Assembly (NCBI GenBank): GCA_938040325.1
Contig: CALHXW010000008.1
Location: 1-32,471, forward strand
Direction: 5' to 3'
DNA: 32,471 bases
Source of the DNA: an uncultured bacterium
GTDB lineage: Bacteria > Myxococcota_A > UBA9042 > PHBI01
The notes beneath the pieces were generated by a model. The model was not told the DNA's origin. It saw only the letters and a list, made by a program, of their open reading frames with translations, and did not search any database. The translations under genes and the position numbers were made by a program. Below, in pieces: positions 8,487 to 17,331 of this stretch; positions within the stretch are counted from its first letter, which is position 1; the number at the start of each line of letters is the position of its first letter.

Positions 8487-9140
8487 TCATCGAACGCCAC
8501 TTGCAGCAGCGAGGAAGTTCTCGAGGAGGCTACGGCCCCACCACGCGGCGTCGGACTCGACGGGCTTCTCCGGATGGAACTGGACGCCCCAGATGGGCCA
8601 GCGATCCGAGCGAAACGCTTGGATATTACACGGGTCGCCGATCGCCAGCAGCCGAAACCCGGTGGGGACTTCTTTGACCTCGTCGACATGGCTCGCGTGG
8701 ACGGCGATCTCGTCGGGCAGGCCGCCCGTGAGAGGATCGTGGTCGCCGATGAGGCGCACCCAGACGTCCCCGCGTACCTTCGGCATCCCCTCGTAGGACA
8801 CGGTCGCCGCGGCCACGTCGTGGACAGGGCCGACCGGCGCGCCATGAGCCAAAGCGAGGGCTTGGTGGCCGCCACAGATCCCAAGGGTCGCTGAGCGCCG
8901 GCGACGCAGCCAGCCAAGGAACGTGTCGAAGGACGACGGGTAGGCGGGGAAGGGCGTCTCGTTGGGGCCAACGACGACCGCAGAGGGCCGGATCTTTGCG
9001 ACCGCCCCCGCGTGGACATGCTCCCATTGGATGATGGTTGTCTTCACGGCTGCATCGATGTCGCAAAGGGTGGCAGCGATCGTGTTGCAGCCGTCGAGCA
9101 TCGCCGCGTCAGAGTTGATGTTGATGATCACAACACGCAC
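8487..9140 (-). CDS. Class I glutamine amidotransferase domain protein
   Basis: Product of 217 aa, a stand-alone GATase1 domain. It has the nucleophile elbow LGICGGHQ with Cys89 and the downstream GVQFHPEKP with His189 and Glu191, completing the triad, so it should release ammonia from glutamine. There is no synthetase domain and no partner in the window, so the acceptor is unknown; it resembles GMP-synthase-like stand-alone amidotransferases. The start is GTG (9140-9138), sharing one base with the TAG stop of the upstream alpha/beta hydrolase, which indicates translational coupling. It ends in the gap facing the convergent glycosyltransferase gene. Confidence 0.85.
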   Translation of the reverse strand: MRVVIININSDAAMLDGCNTIAATLCDIDAAVKTTIIQWEHVHAGAVAKIRPSAVVVGPNETPFPAYPSSFDTFLGWLRRRRSATLGICGGHQALALAHGAPVGPVHDVAAATVSYEGMPKVRGDVWVRLIGDHDPLTGGLPDEIAVHASHVDEVKEVPTGFRLLAIGDPCNIQAFRSDRWPIWGVQFHPEKPVESDAAWWGRSLLENFLAAASGVR

Positions 9141-10048
9141 TAGCGGCCTCCGGTCGCCGCGTTGGCGGCGGGGCGCTTAAGGAAGTCGGCGATGCAGCCG
9201 GCTACCTGGGTGGGCGCCTCCACGTGGAGGTTGTGCCCGACTCCTGCAATCCGCTCGACGGCGACGTCACGGATGAGTGACTGGCGACGATCGGCGTCCG
9301 CCGGCCGAAAGGGCGTGTGCTCAGCCCAGACAACCAGCGTTGGTGCAACGATCGCTCGAAGGAAGGCATCAAATCGGGGGACGTCGAAGGGCATGGGGGC
9401 GCGGGTTTGGTGCAAGGGGTCGAAGCGCCATCGGTAGCCGGTGCCAAAGGCGTCATCCACCGACATCGCTGCGTGCTCAGCCAGGCGCGCCACTTGCTCC
9501 GCGGTGGCGCGTGGCGAGTTACGGCGGAGGCGCTTGTGCACGTCGTCGACGCTGTCAAAGGTGCGTGGCTCAGCGGCGACGCGCAGTCCGACGTCGTTGA
9601 CCCAGCGGCGCATCAGAGCTGGGCCTCGGTCCGGCGGGACGTGGGCGGGGCCGATCCCTTCGAGCAGGACCAAGCGCTCGATGCGCTCGGGAAACGTTCC
9701 GCCGAAGTAGGCAGCGATGGTGGCCCCCATCGAGTGGCCGACCAGGGTGGCGCGGTCGACGTCGAGCGCGTTGAGCAGCGCGTGGAGGTCGAGCACGTAG
9801 TCTGGAAAGTGGTAGTAGCCGCCCGGACCGACGTGGCCGCTGGCGCCGTGGCCGCGGTGGTGGGGGGCGACCAGCGGACGGCTCACGCCTGCAACTCGCA
9901 GAGCGGCCGCAAGATCATCGAACGCGCCCGCTTGGTCGAGGAAGCCGTGCAGCAGCAAGAGCGGTGGACCGGCAGATAGGTCGCCGTAGACACGTGCGCA
10001 CAGCTCAAGTCCGAGACTGTGCCACTGGATGAGGTGGGGTTCGGTCAT
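9140..10048 (-). CDS. Alpha/beta hydrolase
   Basis: Product of 302 aa from ATG 10048. The family signature is complete: LLLLHGFLDQAGAF (oxyanion), APHHRGHGASG, LVGHSMGATIAAYFGG with nucleophile Ser106, a probable acid residue in VVWAEHTPFRPADADR, and GVGHNLHVEAP with the catalytic His. The middle region is a helical cap. It looks like a soluble cytoplasmic esterase or C-C hydrolase of the epoxide-hydrolase/MhpC type; the substrate cannot be told. A frame extends further upstream, but this is antisense to the thioesterase gene and lacks family similarity, so the shorter start is used. It is coupled to the amidotransferase gene by a one-base stop/start overlap. Confidence 0.88.
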   Translation of the reverse strand: MTEPHLIQWHSLGLELCARVYGDLSAGPPLLLLHGFLDQAGAFDDLAAALRVAGVSRPLVAPHHRGHGASGHVGPGGYYHFPDYVLDLHALLNALDVDRATLVGHSMGATIAAYFGGTFPERIERLVLLEGIGPAHVPPDRGPALMRRWVNDVGLRVAAEPRTFDSVDDVHKRLRRNSPRATAEQVARLAEHAAMSVDDAFGTGYRWRFDPLHQTRAPMPFDVPRFDAFLRAIVAPTLVVWAEHTPFRPADADRRQSLIRDVAVERIAGVGHNLHVEAPTQVAGCIADFLKRPAANAATGGR

Positions 10049-10220
10049 GGCCCACTCTACCCCTACACCCGATAGACGCGCGACCCTCGCGGCGTCCACT
10101 GCCGAGCGCCAGATGGTCCAAAACGGTGAAGGCCAGGGCGCCGTCTGGTATAGCGGGGCCGCGCGTGGTGCTGAACGGTCAGCGCGGCGCCTCTTTTGGC
10201 GGGCAGTGGAGACTTCGAAC

Positions 10221-10808
10221 ATGAGCGCAACCTTGCCGCGCGCGACGCCGAGTGCGTCACGCGTCGAGATGAACGAGCTCGTGCTGCCGACGCACACCAA
10301 TGCGCTCGGAACGATCTTCGGCGGCCAGATCATGGCGTGGATCGATATCTGCGCCGCTATGGCCGCGCACCGGCACGCGCGCTCTGCGGTGGTCACGGCA
10401 TCCATGGACGCTCTCGACTTCATTGCGCCTGTCCGACTCGGACACATCGTCAACCTCAAGTCCATGGTCAACTGCGTGGGCCGCACGTCCATGGAGGTGG
10501 GGGTGCGTGTCGAGACGGAGGAGCCCCTCACGGGCGTCCGGGTGCACACGGCCAGCGCCTACCTGACCTTTGTCTCCCTCACCCCAGACGGAACGCCGCA
10601 GCCGGTTCGTGGGTTGGAGCTTGAGACCGACGAAGAGCGCGTGCGCTGGGCCGAGGCTCAGGCGCGGCGCGCCCAGCGGAAGCAGCTCGCAAGCGAACGC
10701 CAGCGAATCCGCGCTGAACACGAGCGAAAGGACGGGGCGCGTAGCGACGAGCGTCCGACCCAAGAGCCCACAGCGACCCTGCACACGCCCGATGACACAG
10801 GACATTAG
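10221..10808 (+). CDS. Acyl-CoA thioesterase, hotdog fold (YciA/BACH type)
   Basis: Product of 195 aa, predicted to hydrolyse acyl-CoA to free acid and CoA. The core (about residues 14-130) carries the family signature: HTNALGTIFGGQIMAWIDICAA with conserved Asn27, the Gly-Gly turn and Asp42 on the central helix, then VVTASMDALDFIAPVRLGH and the VGRTSMEVGVRVE strand. The last 60 residues are an added charged helix rich in Arg, Glu and Gln, longer than in typical single-domain members. The ATG at 10221 is preceded by a modest GTGGAG. The TAG stop is followed immediately by the ATG of the next gene, so both are probably one transcript. Confidence 0.88.
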   Translation: MSATLPRATPSASRVEMNELVLPTHTNALGTIFGGQIMAWIDICAAMAAHRHARSAVVTASMDALDFIAPVRLGHIVNLKSMVNCVGRTSMEVGVRVETEEPLTGVRVHTASAYLTFVSLTPDGTPQPVRGLELETDEERVRWAEAQARRAQRKQLASERQRIRAEHERKDGARSDERPTQEPTATLHTPDDTGH

Positions 10809-13259
10809 ATGTACTCGATGACCGCGTTGTTGGCTCAGTTGCCACCGGCTTCCCTCGCCGAGGATGACCTCGCGCGCTGGCTCTCCCGTGCGCTCGGCCG
10901 GCGGGAAGCGCGCGAGCTGCCAGGGATCCGTGCGCTGCTCGACGAAGAGGTGCTCACGGGCTTTCCGATGGGTTTTGGCGGGATCTTGGCCGCGTTTCTT
11001 GAGCGTCTCATCGAAGAAGACATCGACCCGGCCGATCTCAACCCCGACTTCTGCGACCAGCTCTTGGCGAGCCACGGGTTTGTGACCGCGATCTCGAAGC
11101 GTGTTGAGGTGGAGCGGCAGTGGGTGCGACCAGGCGTGTGGGTCACACCTGCGCTGCGCGACCAAGTCGCCAAGCGCTTGCGGGTGCTGGAGGGGGTCGG
11201 AGCCCAGCTCGCTATCGTCAGCCCGGTCGAGCTGCTGCGGCTGCCGGGAGTGCGGCATGCGATCCCGCGTGCGCCCGTCGTGGCGAAGCCGACGGGCAAC
11301 GATGAAGCCGAGGCCATGCGCGCTGCTTGGGGGGCGATCGAGGAGTCGTTTGGCATCGAGGGCCCACACGCGGCCATCTGGCGGGCACGGTTCATCGCGA
11401 TTGCGAGACGCGCCAACCACGACGTCGCAGCGGTGAAGGTGGGCCTCGCGTCCGTGACGCCGACGGAGCGGGCGAGGCTCTTTGCGGCACTCATCGATCA
11501 CTTCCGCGACCAGGAGGTCCCCGAAGCGCATCGACCAGGGCGTAGGGGCTTGGTGCGACGACTGACGCGACTTGGCTTCGAGTCGGACCTCCAGTGGATC
11601 GAGGCGCTCTTGCCGCTGGCGGAGTTCGCCTACAAAGGGGCAGGGCGAGATGACGACGTCGCACGCGGCATCTGCCCGTGCGCGCAGCACGACATCGAGA
11701 TGTTTCGGGGGTGGACCGAGGAGGCACCGGTGACGCGGGAACGCATCGCCGAGATGAAGCCAGAGGAGATCACCGAGGCGCTGGTGCTGCTGAGCGAGAT
11801 CGAGGCAGGCACCATCGACCGGCCGATCGACCGGCGGTTGCGCCGTGCGCTGCGTTCATTCCGCGACAAGCTCCTGCGCGCTCGCTACGCGCGATCGCCC
11901 GTTGCGCTGATGGGCGTTGACCCGCTCGTGCTGACCGATGCCCGGCTTGCCGTCGGAGCAGACCGGACCGCGATCATTGCCGACCTGGACGCCGTCGGGC
12001 AGGCAGCTGTGGAGGCTGCTCGGTCGATGCCCCAGCCGGTCGCGCGCGAGCCGGAGCCAGCGGTGGTCGAGCCTGTTGCTGCGGTGCCGGTGGGCGTCAG
12101 TGCCGAGCCCGTGGCGGCGCCGCCCGACCCGGAGCCGATCGAGCCAGATGCTGCCGGTCCACGACGACCGACCTTCGACTCGCCGTTCGCAAACCCCTTC
12201 GCGAACTTAGAGCCGATCCCCCAGCGGGATCGCGAGACGACCAAGCCCGGTCGAGACGTCTTGGTGATCAACCCATTCGGCGAGCAAAAGCCGCGCTTTG
12301 AGCTGCCACCGATGCCGCGCGCGCCGAGGCCTCGCGGCGAGCGAACCCAGACAGGGCGTCAGCAGCGGCCCCCAAGCAGCTCGGCGGTGCTCGCTGATGC
12401 GGTCGCTGCCGCCCAGCGAGCCGTCCCACGGGGGGCTGAGCAATCGAACCTTACCGAGCCGCCTCCGCGGGCAGCTCCACCACGGACAGCCCCGGCTCGA
12501 CGCGCCCTGCGACGCACCCGGCCGGTCACGGGCGGGGCTGGACCTAGCGATCGAGGGGAGACGTCGGTTCCCGCGGACAAGCGTCCCGCGCGGCGTGGCG
12601 TAGCGCAGGCCAGGGCAGAGGCGCGGGCACGGACTGCAAGGTCGGCAACCGGGCGGCCTCGAAGCCCCTTTGTGGACGCAGAGCGACCACGCCCTGTGAC
12701 GGCGTCGAGCCCAACGCCAACATCAGATGACGCTGGGGAGGCGAAGAGCGCTGTGGCTGCCCGGCCTGCAGACACCCGCTCGGCGACGCAGCGGACGCGG
12801 GCGCGCGCGGAGCGTCCCGTCACCAAGCGTCCTGACGCGTCTCGGCGACGACCGAAGACGGCGCCGCGTGTGACCCGCTCAACCACGGCCTCGGGCGCCG
12901 GACGAACGCGCCCCGCGACGGTTCCGCACCTGGTGACGCCGCGTCAGGCGAACGCCTTCTATGACAGCGCCTTCAAGGAGCTGGAAGCGCTTGAGCGCGA
13001 CATGCTGCAGCGCGGGAGCTGGCCAGCCGCGAGCGAGCGCCTGGCTGCCCTTGAGCAGGAAGCCTCGGAGCTCGCGAGTGCTCTCGGGCCCGCTGCGCGC
13101 AGCGGAGACAGTGACTTCGCCAGCGCGCTCAATCGGGTGCAGCGCGTGCAGTCGTACCTGACGCGGCTCGCTCCGCTGGCGGACGGCGCCGCACCGATAC
13201 AAGACGATGATGCCGACCCACCGAAGAAGCGGCGCGGGTTCTTCCGCCGGAAGTCGTAG
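10809..13259 (+). CDS. Unrecognised 816-aa protein with long disordered tail
   Basis: I do not recognise a family. Residues 1 to about 400 look folded and mainly helical, with short motifs such as GFPMGFGGILAAFLERL and FAALIDHFRDQEVP. From about 405 to 710 the sequence is low-complexity: first Pro/Glu/Val-rich, with a repeat SPFANPFANLEP, then very rich in Arg, Ala, Pro and Thr and strongly basic. Residues about 713-795 return to helix or coiled coil (SAFKELEALERDMLQRG), and the end is basic (KKRRGFFRRKS). No signal peptide or membrane helix is evident. It starts at the base after the thioesterase stop, so co-transcription is likely, and converges on the VWA gene 31 bases away. The basic tail could bind nucleic acid or membrane; that is inference. 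Confidence 0.6.
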   Translation: MYSMTALLAQLPPASLAEDDLARWLSRALGRREARELPGIRALLDEEVLTGFPMGFGGILAAFLERLIEEDIDPADLNPDFCDQLLASHGFVTAISKRVEVERQWVRPGVWVTPALRDQVAKRLRVLEGVGAQLAIVSPVELLRLPGVRHAIPRAPVVAKPTGNDEAEAMRAAWGAIEESFGIEGPHAAIWRARFIAIARRANHDVAAVKVGLASVTPTERARLFAALIDHFRDQEVPEAHRPGRRGLVRRLTRLGFESDLQWIEALLPLAEFAYKGAGRDDDVARGICPCAQHDIEMFRGWTEEAPVTRERIAEMKPEEITEALVLLSEIEAGTIDRPIDRRLRRALRSFRDKLLRARYARSPVALMGVDPLVLTDARLAVGADRTAIIADLDAVGQAAVEAARSMPQPVAREPEPAVVEPVAAVPVGVSAEPVAAPPDPEPIEPDAAGPRRPTFDSPFANPFANLEPIPQRDRETTKPGRDVLVINPFGEQKPRFELPPMPRAPRPRGERTQTGRQQRPPSSSAVLADAVAAAQRAVPRGAEQSNLTEPPPRAAPPRTAPARRALRRTRPVTGGAGPSDRGETSVPADKRPARRGVAQARAEARARTARSATGRPRSPFVDAERPRPVTASSPTPTSDDAGEAKSAVAARPADTRSATQRTRARAERPVTKRPDASRRRPKTAPRVTRSTTASGAGRTRPATVPHLVTPRQANAFYDSAFKELEALERDMLQRGSWPAASERLAALEQEASELASALGPAARSGDSDFASALNRVQRVQSYLTRLAPLADGAAPIQDDDADPPKKRRGFFRRKS

Positions 13260-13290
13260 GGCGCGCTGAGAGATGGCCGAGCGTGAGCGT

Positions 13291-15849
13291 TCATTGCATG
13301 CCATCGCCAATCTGGGTCAGCGTGTCGAGCAGCAGCTCCGGCAGGCGCTCTAGGCTGCTCAAGTCCAGCGGCCGGCCGCCAATGGTCTGAAGCAGCGCCG
13401 AGCGCATGCGTTTGTCGCTGTAGCCATGAGCAGCGGCCAGCAGTGACACACCCTGGTCCGTCAGCGTGCTACCTAGCTTCATGAGCTCGGTCTCGTCTTC
13501 GAAGAAATAGAAGTCGCTGAGCAAGAAGAGCACGCGCACATCCGCCTCATGGGCGGCGGCGAACTGCGTGGTGGCCCATCGCAGGGCGGCATCCACGCGT
13601 GTGCCTCCATAAGCTGTCAAGTCGAGGATCTTGTCAGCAACGACGTCCAGGTCCGTCGGTTCGTCGATGTTCTTGATGACGTGTGTGTTGCTCTCGAAGA
13701 CGGCGAGCGCGACCTCGTCGGAGCGTAGCTTGCCGAGCAGCATCACCACCGCGATGGCACACATCGCCAGCTCGCTGCCGCTCATCGACCCAGAGATGTC
13801 GATGAGTACCGTCAAAACGGCGCGGCCTTTGGATGTGTCGCTGACGAACAGATCATCGAGGGTCACGCTGTCGAGTGCCTTACCCGAGCTGATGATCGCA
13901 TCCAGGGTGCTTTCCATATCGAGCGAGTCGAGCTCGTCACCAACGCGGAACGGCCGGCTTCGGCTTTGGGGTACGAGCCCTGACTCACAGCTGCCATCGC
14001 CTTTGCCAATCCAGTTGAAGGCGAGGTCGATGAGCGCTTCCTTCGCGATGCCTTTGATCTGCGCCTTGAGTCCGTCGGACAGCCGACTTTGGTGCGTGAA
14101 CCACTGCTTGAGCAGGTTGGGACCGCCGCCGATGCCTTTGTAGCCGAGGGCTTCGCAGACCTGGTCATCTGGCATCACTTCGGCGGTCGCCCCCATGTTG
14201 ACGGCCAGCAACGCCGCGAGGGCCTCGAGGTTGTTGTTGCTGCACGCGCCTTGCGCCAGCGCGGCGGCCATGTCGTCGGACAGGCCATCGACACGGTCGA
14301 CGAGCATGCGATATCGCGCAGCGTCATAGCCGTTGGACTCGATGAGTTGTTTGAGTTGGACGAGAGCGTCGCCAATTCGGTCGTAGACCTCACTCGGTGG
14401 AATCCCGAGGTGTTCGGCGTGGTCTGCCAACCGCTTGATGTCGAACGGGATGATCTTGTGCTCCAACCACTCATCGAGCATGGGCAGGAACTGGGGCCTG
14501 TCCCACAGGCTGCAAAGGCCTTCCGTCGCCAGCCTGCGTGCGACCGAGACGCCGTGCTCAACGCCGCACGTGCTGAGGCCGTGCCCGGTGTTGATGTCGT
14601 GGATGACGCTGTCGGGCATCGGCGCGGCGTTTGACTTGGCGGTAGAGCACTCCAGCCGCATGACGGTGAGGCGGCGTGCGAGGGCTGCGTCGATGGTTTC
14701 GTGCCAGGCCGGGCAGTCGACAGCCATCTCACCGAGCTGGTCCAGTGTGGGTGGGGTCTCAAGACTGTCGAGCCAGAGCTGAAAGACACGTGCTTCGAGC
14801 GACTCACCGAACTGCTGGCTCATCCAGCGTGCGGCTTGAAGGCCGCGGCGCGGGGCGTCTGCGATGGACGCATCGAAGAGGGCATCGGCGGGTTCGATCC
14901 ACTCGTCGAGACCACCCAAGAGCTCGGCATGGTCTGAGAGGTCGGCCGCCTTGCCCAGACAATCCGCCTTGAAGGTCTCAAAGCGCTCGGTGTCTTTGTG
15001 CGGCATCAGATACTGGAGTGTCTTCCCCGCTTCTCGGGCGGTGGCTGACTTCAGCAGCTCGTCCAGGTGCGTCTGAAGCGCCTCTTGACGGCCAGAGCCG
15101 GCGAGGGCGCCCGCGAGTGCCCATGGCTGGGTGGCAAGGCGGCACATGAGGCCGCCAAACCCCGCGTGGCAGGCCTGTTGGATCTGAGTCGGGTTCAGGT
15201 GCTCCATGTGGGCTTCGAGGCGTTCTTTGACAAAGGCTTCCACCAACAACTCGGTGGCGGCCCCAGCAGCATCCAGCTCGGCAGCACCGCCGAAGCTGGC
15301 AACAAGCTCTCCCAAGGCGCGCTGTCGTGCGTCGGCCGACGAGTACAGCGTCTCGAAGAGCTCAAACGCATCGGCGACCTGGGCCTCATCTTCCGCGAAG
15401 AGGTCCTCCAAGTCGTCCACGTCATCCAGATCGATACTGAGATCCGCGAGGTCGCCGAGCAGCCCGGCAAGCGGATCCGCGGCGTCGACTTCTGCGGCCA
15501 CAACCGGTGCGGCCGAAGCGACCTCTTGGGTCGCGGCAGGGGCCTCTGTCGCTGCCTTTGGAAAGACCAAGTCGCGGGCGATGGCATCGGCGATGGTTTG
15601 GTCTTCGGGCGGGCTGCACAAAACCGCCGCGGCCACGTAGTCGGTGGCATGTAGCGCTCGAAGCCTCGCGTACCGCGCCGTCAGCAAACTGGGGACTGCC
15701 AACGCCGTACGCAGACTGGGCGCGTGTGCCACCCCTTTGTGGCGACGCATGCGACGTGCGAACGCGACGCCGAAGCTGACGGGGTTCCACTGGTCAACAT
15801 GGTCGTTGTGAAACGAGCCGTTGCCTTGTTCTTGGTCGCCCGTAGCCAT
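13291..15849 (-). CDS. VWA-domain protein of a MoxR/VWA pair
   Basis: Product of 852 aa. The N-terminus (about 25-95) resembles the helical start of CoxE/ChlD-like VWA proteins. A strongly acidic stretch follows (about 125-165, including DLDDVDDLEDLFAEDEAQ), then about 500 helical residues with no family I can name. The C-terminal VWA domain (from about 678) has the full MIDAS: DISGS (Asp684, Ser686, Ser688), Thr750 in GGTRVD and Asp779 in LLSDFYF, so metal-dependent ligand binding is expected. In known MoxR/VWA pairs the AAA+ ATPase acts on or with the VWA partner, often to load metal or remodel a target. Its ATG overlaps the ATPase stop as TGATG. It is the last gene of the five-gene operon. 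Confidence 0.85.
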   Translation of the reverse strand: MATGDQEQGNGSFHNDHVDQWNPVSFGVAFARRMRRHKGVAHAPSLRTALAVPSLLTARYARLRALHATDYVAAAVLCSPPEDQTIADAIARDLVFPKAATEAPAATQEVASAAPVVAAEVDAADPLAGLLGDLADLSIDLDDVDDLEDLFAEDEAQVADAFELFETLYSSADARQRALGELVASFGGAAELDAAGAATELLVEAFVKERLEAHMEHLNPTQIQQACHAGFGGLMCRLATQPWALAGALAGSGRQEALQTHLDELLKSATAREAGKTLQYLMPHKDTERFETFKADCLGKAADLSDHAELLGGLDEWIEPADALFDASIADAPRRGLQAARWMSQQFGESLEARVFQLWLDSLETPPTLDQLGEMAVDCPAWHETIDAALARRLTVMRLECSTAKSNAAPMPDSVIHDINTGHGLSTCGVEHGVSVARRLATEGLCSLWDRPQFLPMLDEWLEHKIIPFDIKRLADHAEHLGIPPSEVYDRIGDALVQLKQLIESNGYDAARYRMLVDRVDGLSDDMAAALAQGACSNNNLEALAALLAVNMGATAEVMPDDQVCEALGYKGIGGGPNLLKQWFTHQSRLSDGLKAQIKGIAKEALIDLAFNWIGKGDGSCESGLVPQSRSRPFRVGDELDSLDMESTLDAIISSGKALDSVTLDDLFVSDTSKGRAVLTVLIDISGSMSGSELAMCAIAVVMLLGKLRSDEVALAVFESNTHVIKNIDEPTDLDVVADKILDLTAYGGTRVDAALRWATTQFAAAHEADVRVLFLLSDFYFFEDETELMKLGSTLTDQGVSLLAAAHGYSDKRMRSALLQTIGGRPLDLSSLERLPELLLDTLTQIGDGMQ

Positions 15850-16751
15850 CAGCCGGTGGTGCCAAGGGTCTTGGTCAGTAGGCTGGCCACGTATTTTTCG
15901 ATGTTGCGCCCGGGCTTCATCTTGATGGCGTCCGTGAGCACGAGGGTGGCCGCCTCGGCGACCACGTTGTTGTCGATCTTGCGCTCGAGGCGCCGAGCGC
16001 GCTCGGCGGCGAGCCGCGCGATGCCGATGGTGCTGCGGATAGAGGCGGGCGACTCCACAGCCGGGTCGTCTCGGGTGTGCGCTGTGAGCTCCAAGATGAG
16101 CTCCAGCGTCGCTGGCGGCACTTGGTACTCACCACAGTGTTTCTGGACGATCTTGAGCTCCGTCGAACGCTTCGGATAGCCGACGCGAACCCAGACTTTG
16201 ATTCGGTCCTTGATCGCGGAGGGGAGCCGCCGGGTACCTCGGTTCTCTACCGGGTTCATCGCGGCGATCAGGTAGAAGTCGTCGTGCACCTTATGCCAGC
16301 TGCGAAGCGCAGGAATGTAGAGCCGGCGCTCTTCGAGGGCATCGAGGAGTGTGTTGAGCACGTACTCGTCGCCGCGGTTGAGCTCGTTGGCCAGGAAGAC
16401 GCCGCCCCGCAGCGCAGAGACGGTGAACGGACCGGGCGCAAAGGCTTCTGGCGCAAAGCCGTACTTGAAGACCAACGTCGGGTCGAAGCTACCGATGAGG
16501 TTCGAGGGACGCACGAGGTCAGAGAACGTCACCCAGTCGAAGGGGCGGCCCAGATCTTGGGCAAACTTTCGGCACAGGGCCGTCTTACCGGAGCCCACTG
16601 GCCCTGTGAGCCCCACATAGAGCCCCGCATTTTGCGCGTCGACCATGGCATCGTAAGCGGCCCGATATTGCCCTTCGAGCAGGATCTCGGTGGGGTCGCT
16701 GAGGTCTTCGACCTTGGAATCGGCAAGCAACTTGAGGGTGTCGAGCGCCAT
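15849..16751 (-). CDS. MoxR-type AAA+ ATPase with altered Walker B
   Basis: Product of 300 aa, one AAA+ module with the usual MoxR length. Walker A is GPVGSGKT (Lys56). The Walker B region reads GVFLANELNR: the normal Asp is Asn122 while the catalytic Glu123 is kept; the codon is AAC. Sensor 1 lies in AAMNPVENRGTRRLP and the arginine finger region in AIKDRI. The C-terminal helical lid ends with KMKPGRNIEKYV. It is expected to form a hexameric ring and work with the VWA protein downstream. The gene follows the 192-aa unknown after one base and is coupled to the VWA gene. The Asn may weaken magnesium binding and slow hydrolysis, or be normal for this subfamily. Confidence 0.9.
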   Translation of the reverse strand: MALDTLKLLADSKVEDLSDPTEILLEGQYRAAYDAMVDAQNAGLYVGLTGPVGSGKTALCRKFAQDLGRPFDWVTFSDLVRPSNLIGSFDPTLVFKYGFAPEAFAPGPFTVSALRGGVFLANELNRGDEYVLNTLLDALEERRLYIPALRSWHKVHDDFYLIAAMNPVENRGTRRLPSAIKDRIKVWVRVGYPKRSTELKIVQKHCGEYQVPPATLELILELTAHTRDDPAVESPASIRSTIGIARLAAERARRLERKIDNNVVAEAATLVLTDAIKMKPGRNIEKYVASLLTKTLGTTG

Positions 16752-16752
16752 G

Positions 16753-17331
16753 TCAGGCCTCCTCTTGTTCGTCGGTGAAGAACTTCTCGGTGGTGGTGCG
16801 TTCGACCGTCTCGGGCAACGTCAGCTTGATACGGGTCAGGGCTGCTTTGATGGTAGCGAGCTCTTCTTTGGTGACGACGCTGCGCCGGTTGTTGAAGCCG
16901 AGGCCATTGAGGATCTGGCGTCCGTAGAACGTGGCTTTGAGGTTGGAGATGCTGAAGCGCAGCCCCCCGCTGCCGCCTTTTTGCACGATGCGCGCTTGGG
17001 ATAGCTCCTTGAGGCGCGTCTGCGTGAGCAGCTTATCGAGCCACGCCCAGCCTGTCTTGGCTTTGAAGTGCTGGTTGTAGGCGAGCTCACCGACAAGGCT
17101 CTCGCGGATGACCAGCAAGAGCGCCTTCTGAGCGCGCGCGTCGAGCAGCTCGTCATCCAGCCCCTCACAGGCGCCCATGCGTGGCAGCAGCGCGATGCCG
17201 GTAAAGACGTACTGCCTCGACTTGGCGAGGACCTCATCGTTGGCTTTGGCTGCCCACCGCTCGGCCGCCAACAGCCCGGCGCTTGGCGGGGCGGCCGTCT
17301 CGACCTCGGGCGTTGCCTCTGTGCCGCTCAC
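16753..17331 (-). CDS. Unrecognised 192-aa operon protein
   Basis: I do not recognise it. After a disordered Ala/Pro/Glu N-terminus (about 25 residues) the protein is mostly helical with few Cys. The segment from about 95 to 150 (TRLKELSQARIVQKGGSGG, then strand-like LRFSISNL and helix ATFYGRQILNGLGF) could be a winged helix, which would suit a DNA- or partner-binding subunit of the Rad50-like ATPase; this is inference only. The C-terminus is charged (TTEKFFTDEQEEA). The start is GTG (17331-17329), overlapping the stop of the Rad50-like gene, and the AAA+ gene starts one base after its stop. The coupling on both sides suggests it joins the two ATPases into one system. Confidence 0.65.
   Translation of the reverse strand: MSGTEATPEVETAAPPSAGLLAAERWAAKANDEVLAKSRQYVFTGIALLPRMGACEGLDDELLDARAQKALLLVIRESLVGELAYNQHFKAKTGWAWLDKLLTQTRLKELSQARIVQKGGSGGLRFSISNLKATFYGRQILNGLGFNNRRSVVTKEELATIKAALTRIKLTLPETVERTTTEKFFTDEQEEA

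Noticed and set aside
10257..11690. Long minus-strand open frame opposite the thioesterase and the 816-aa gene
   Set aside because: It is antisense to two better-supported genes, rich in His/Arg/Pro as GC-rich shadows are, and shows no domain.
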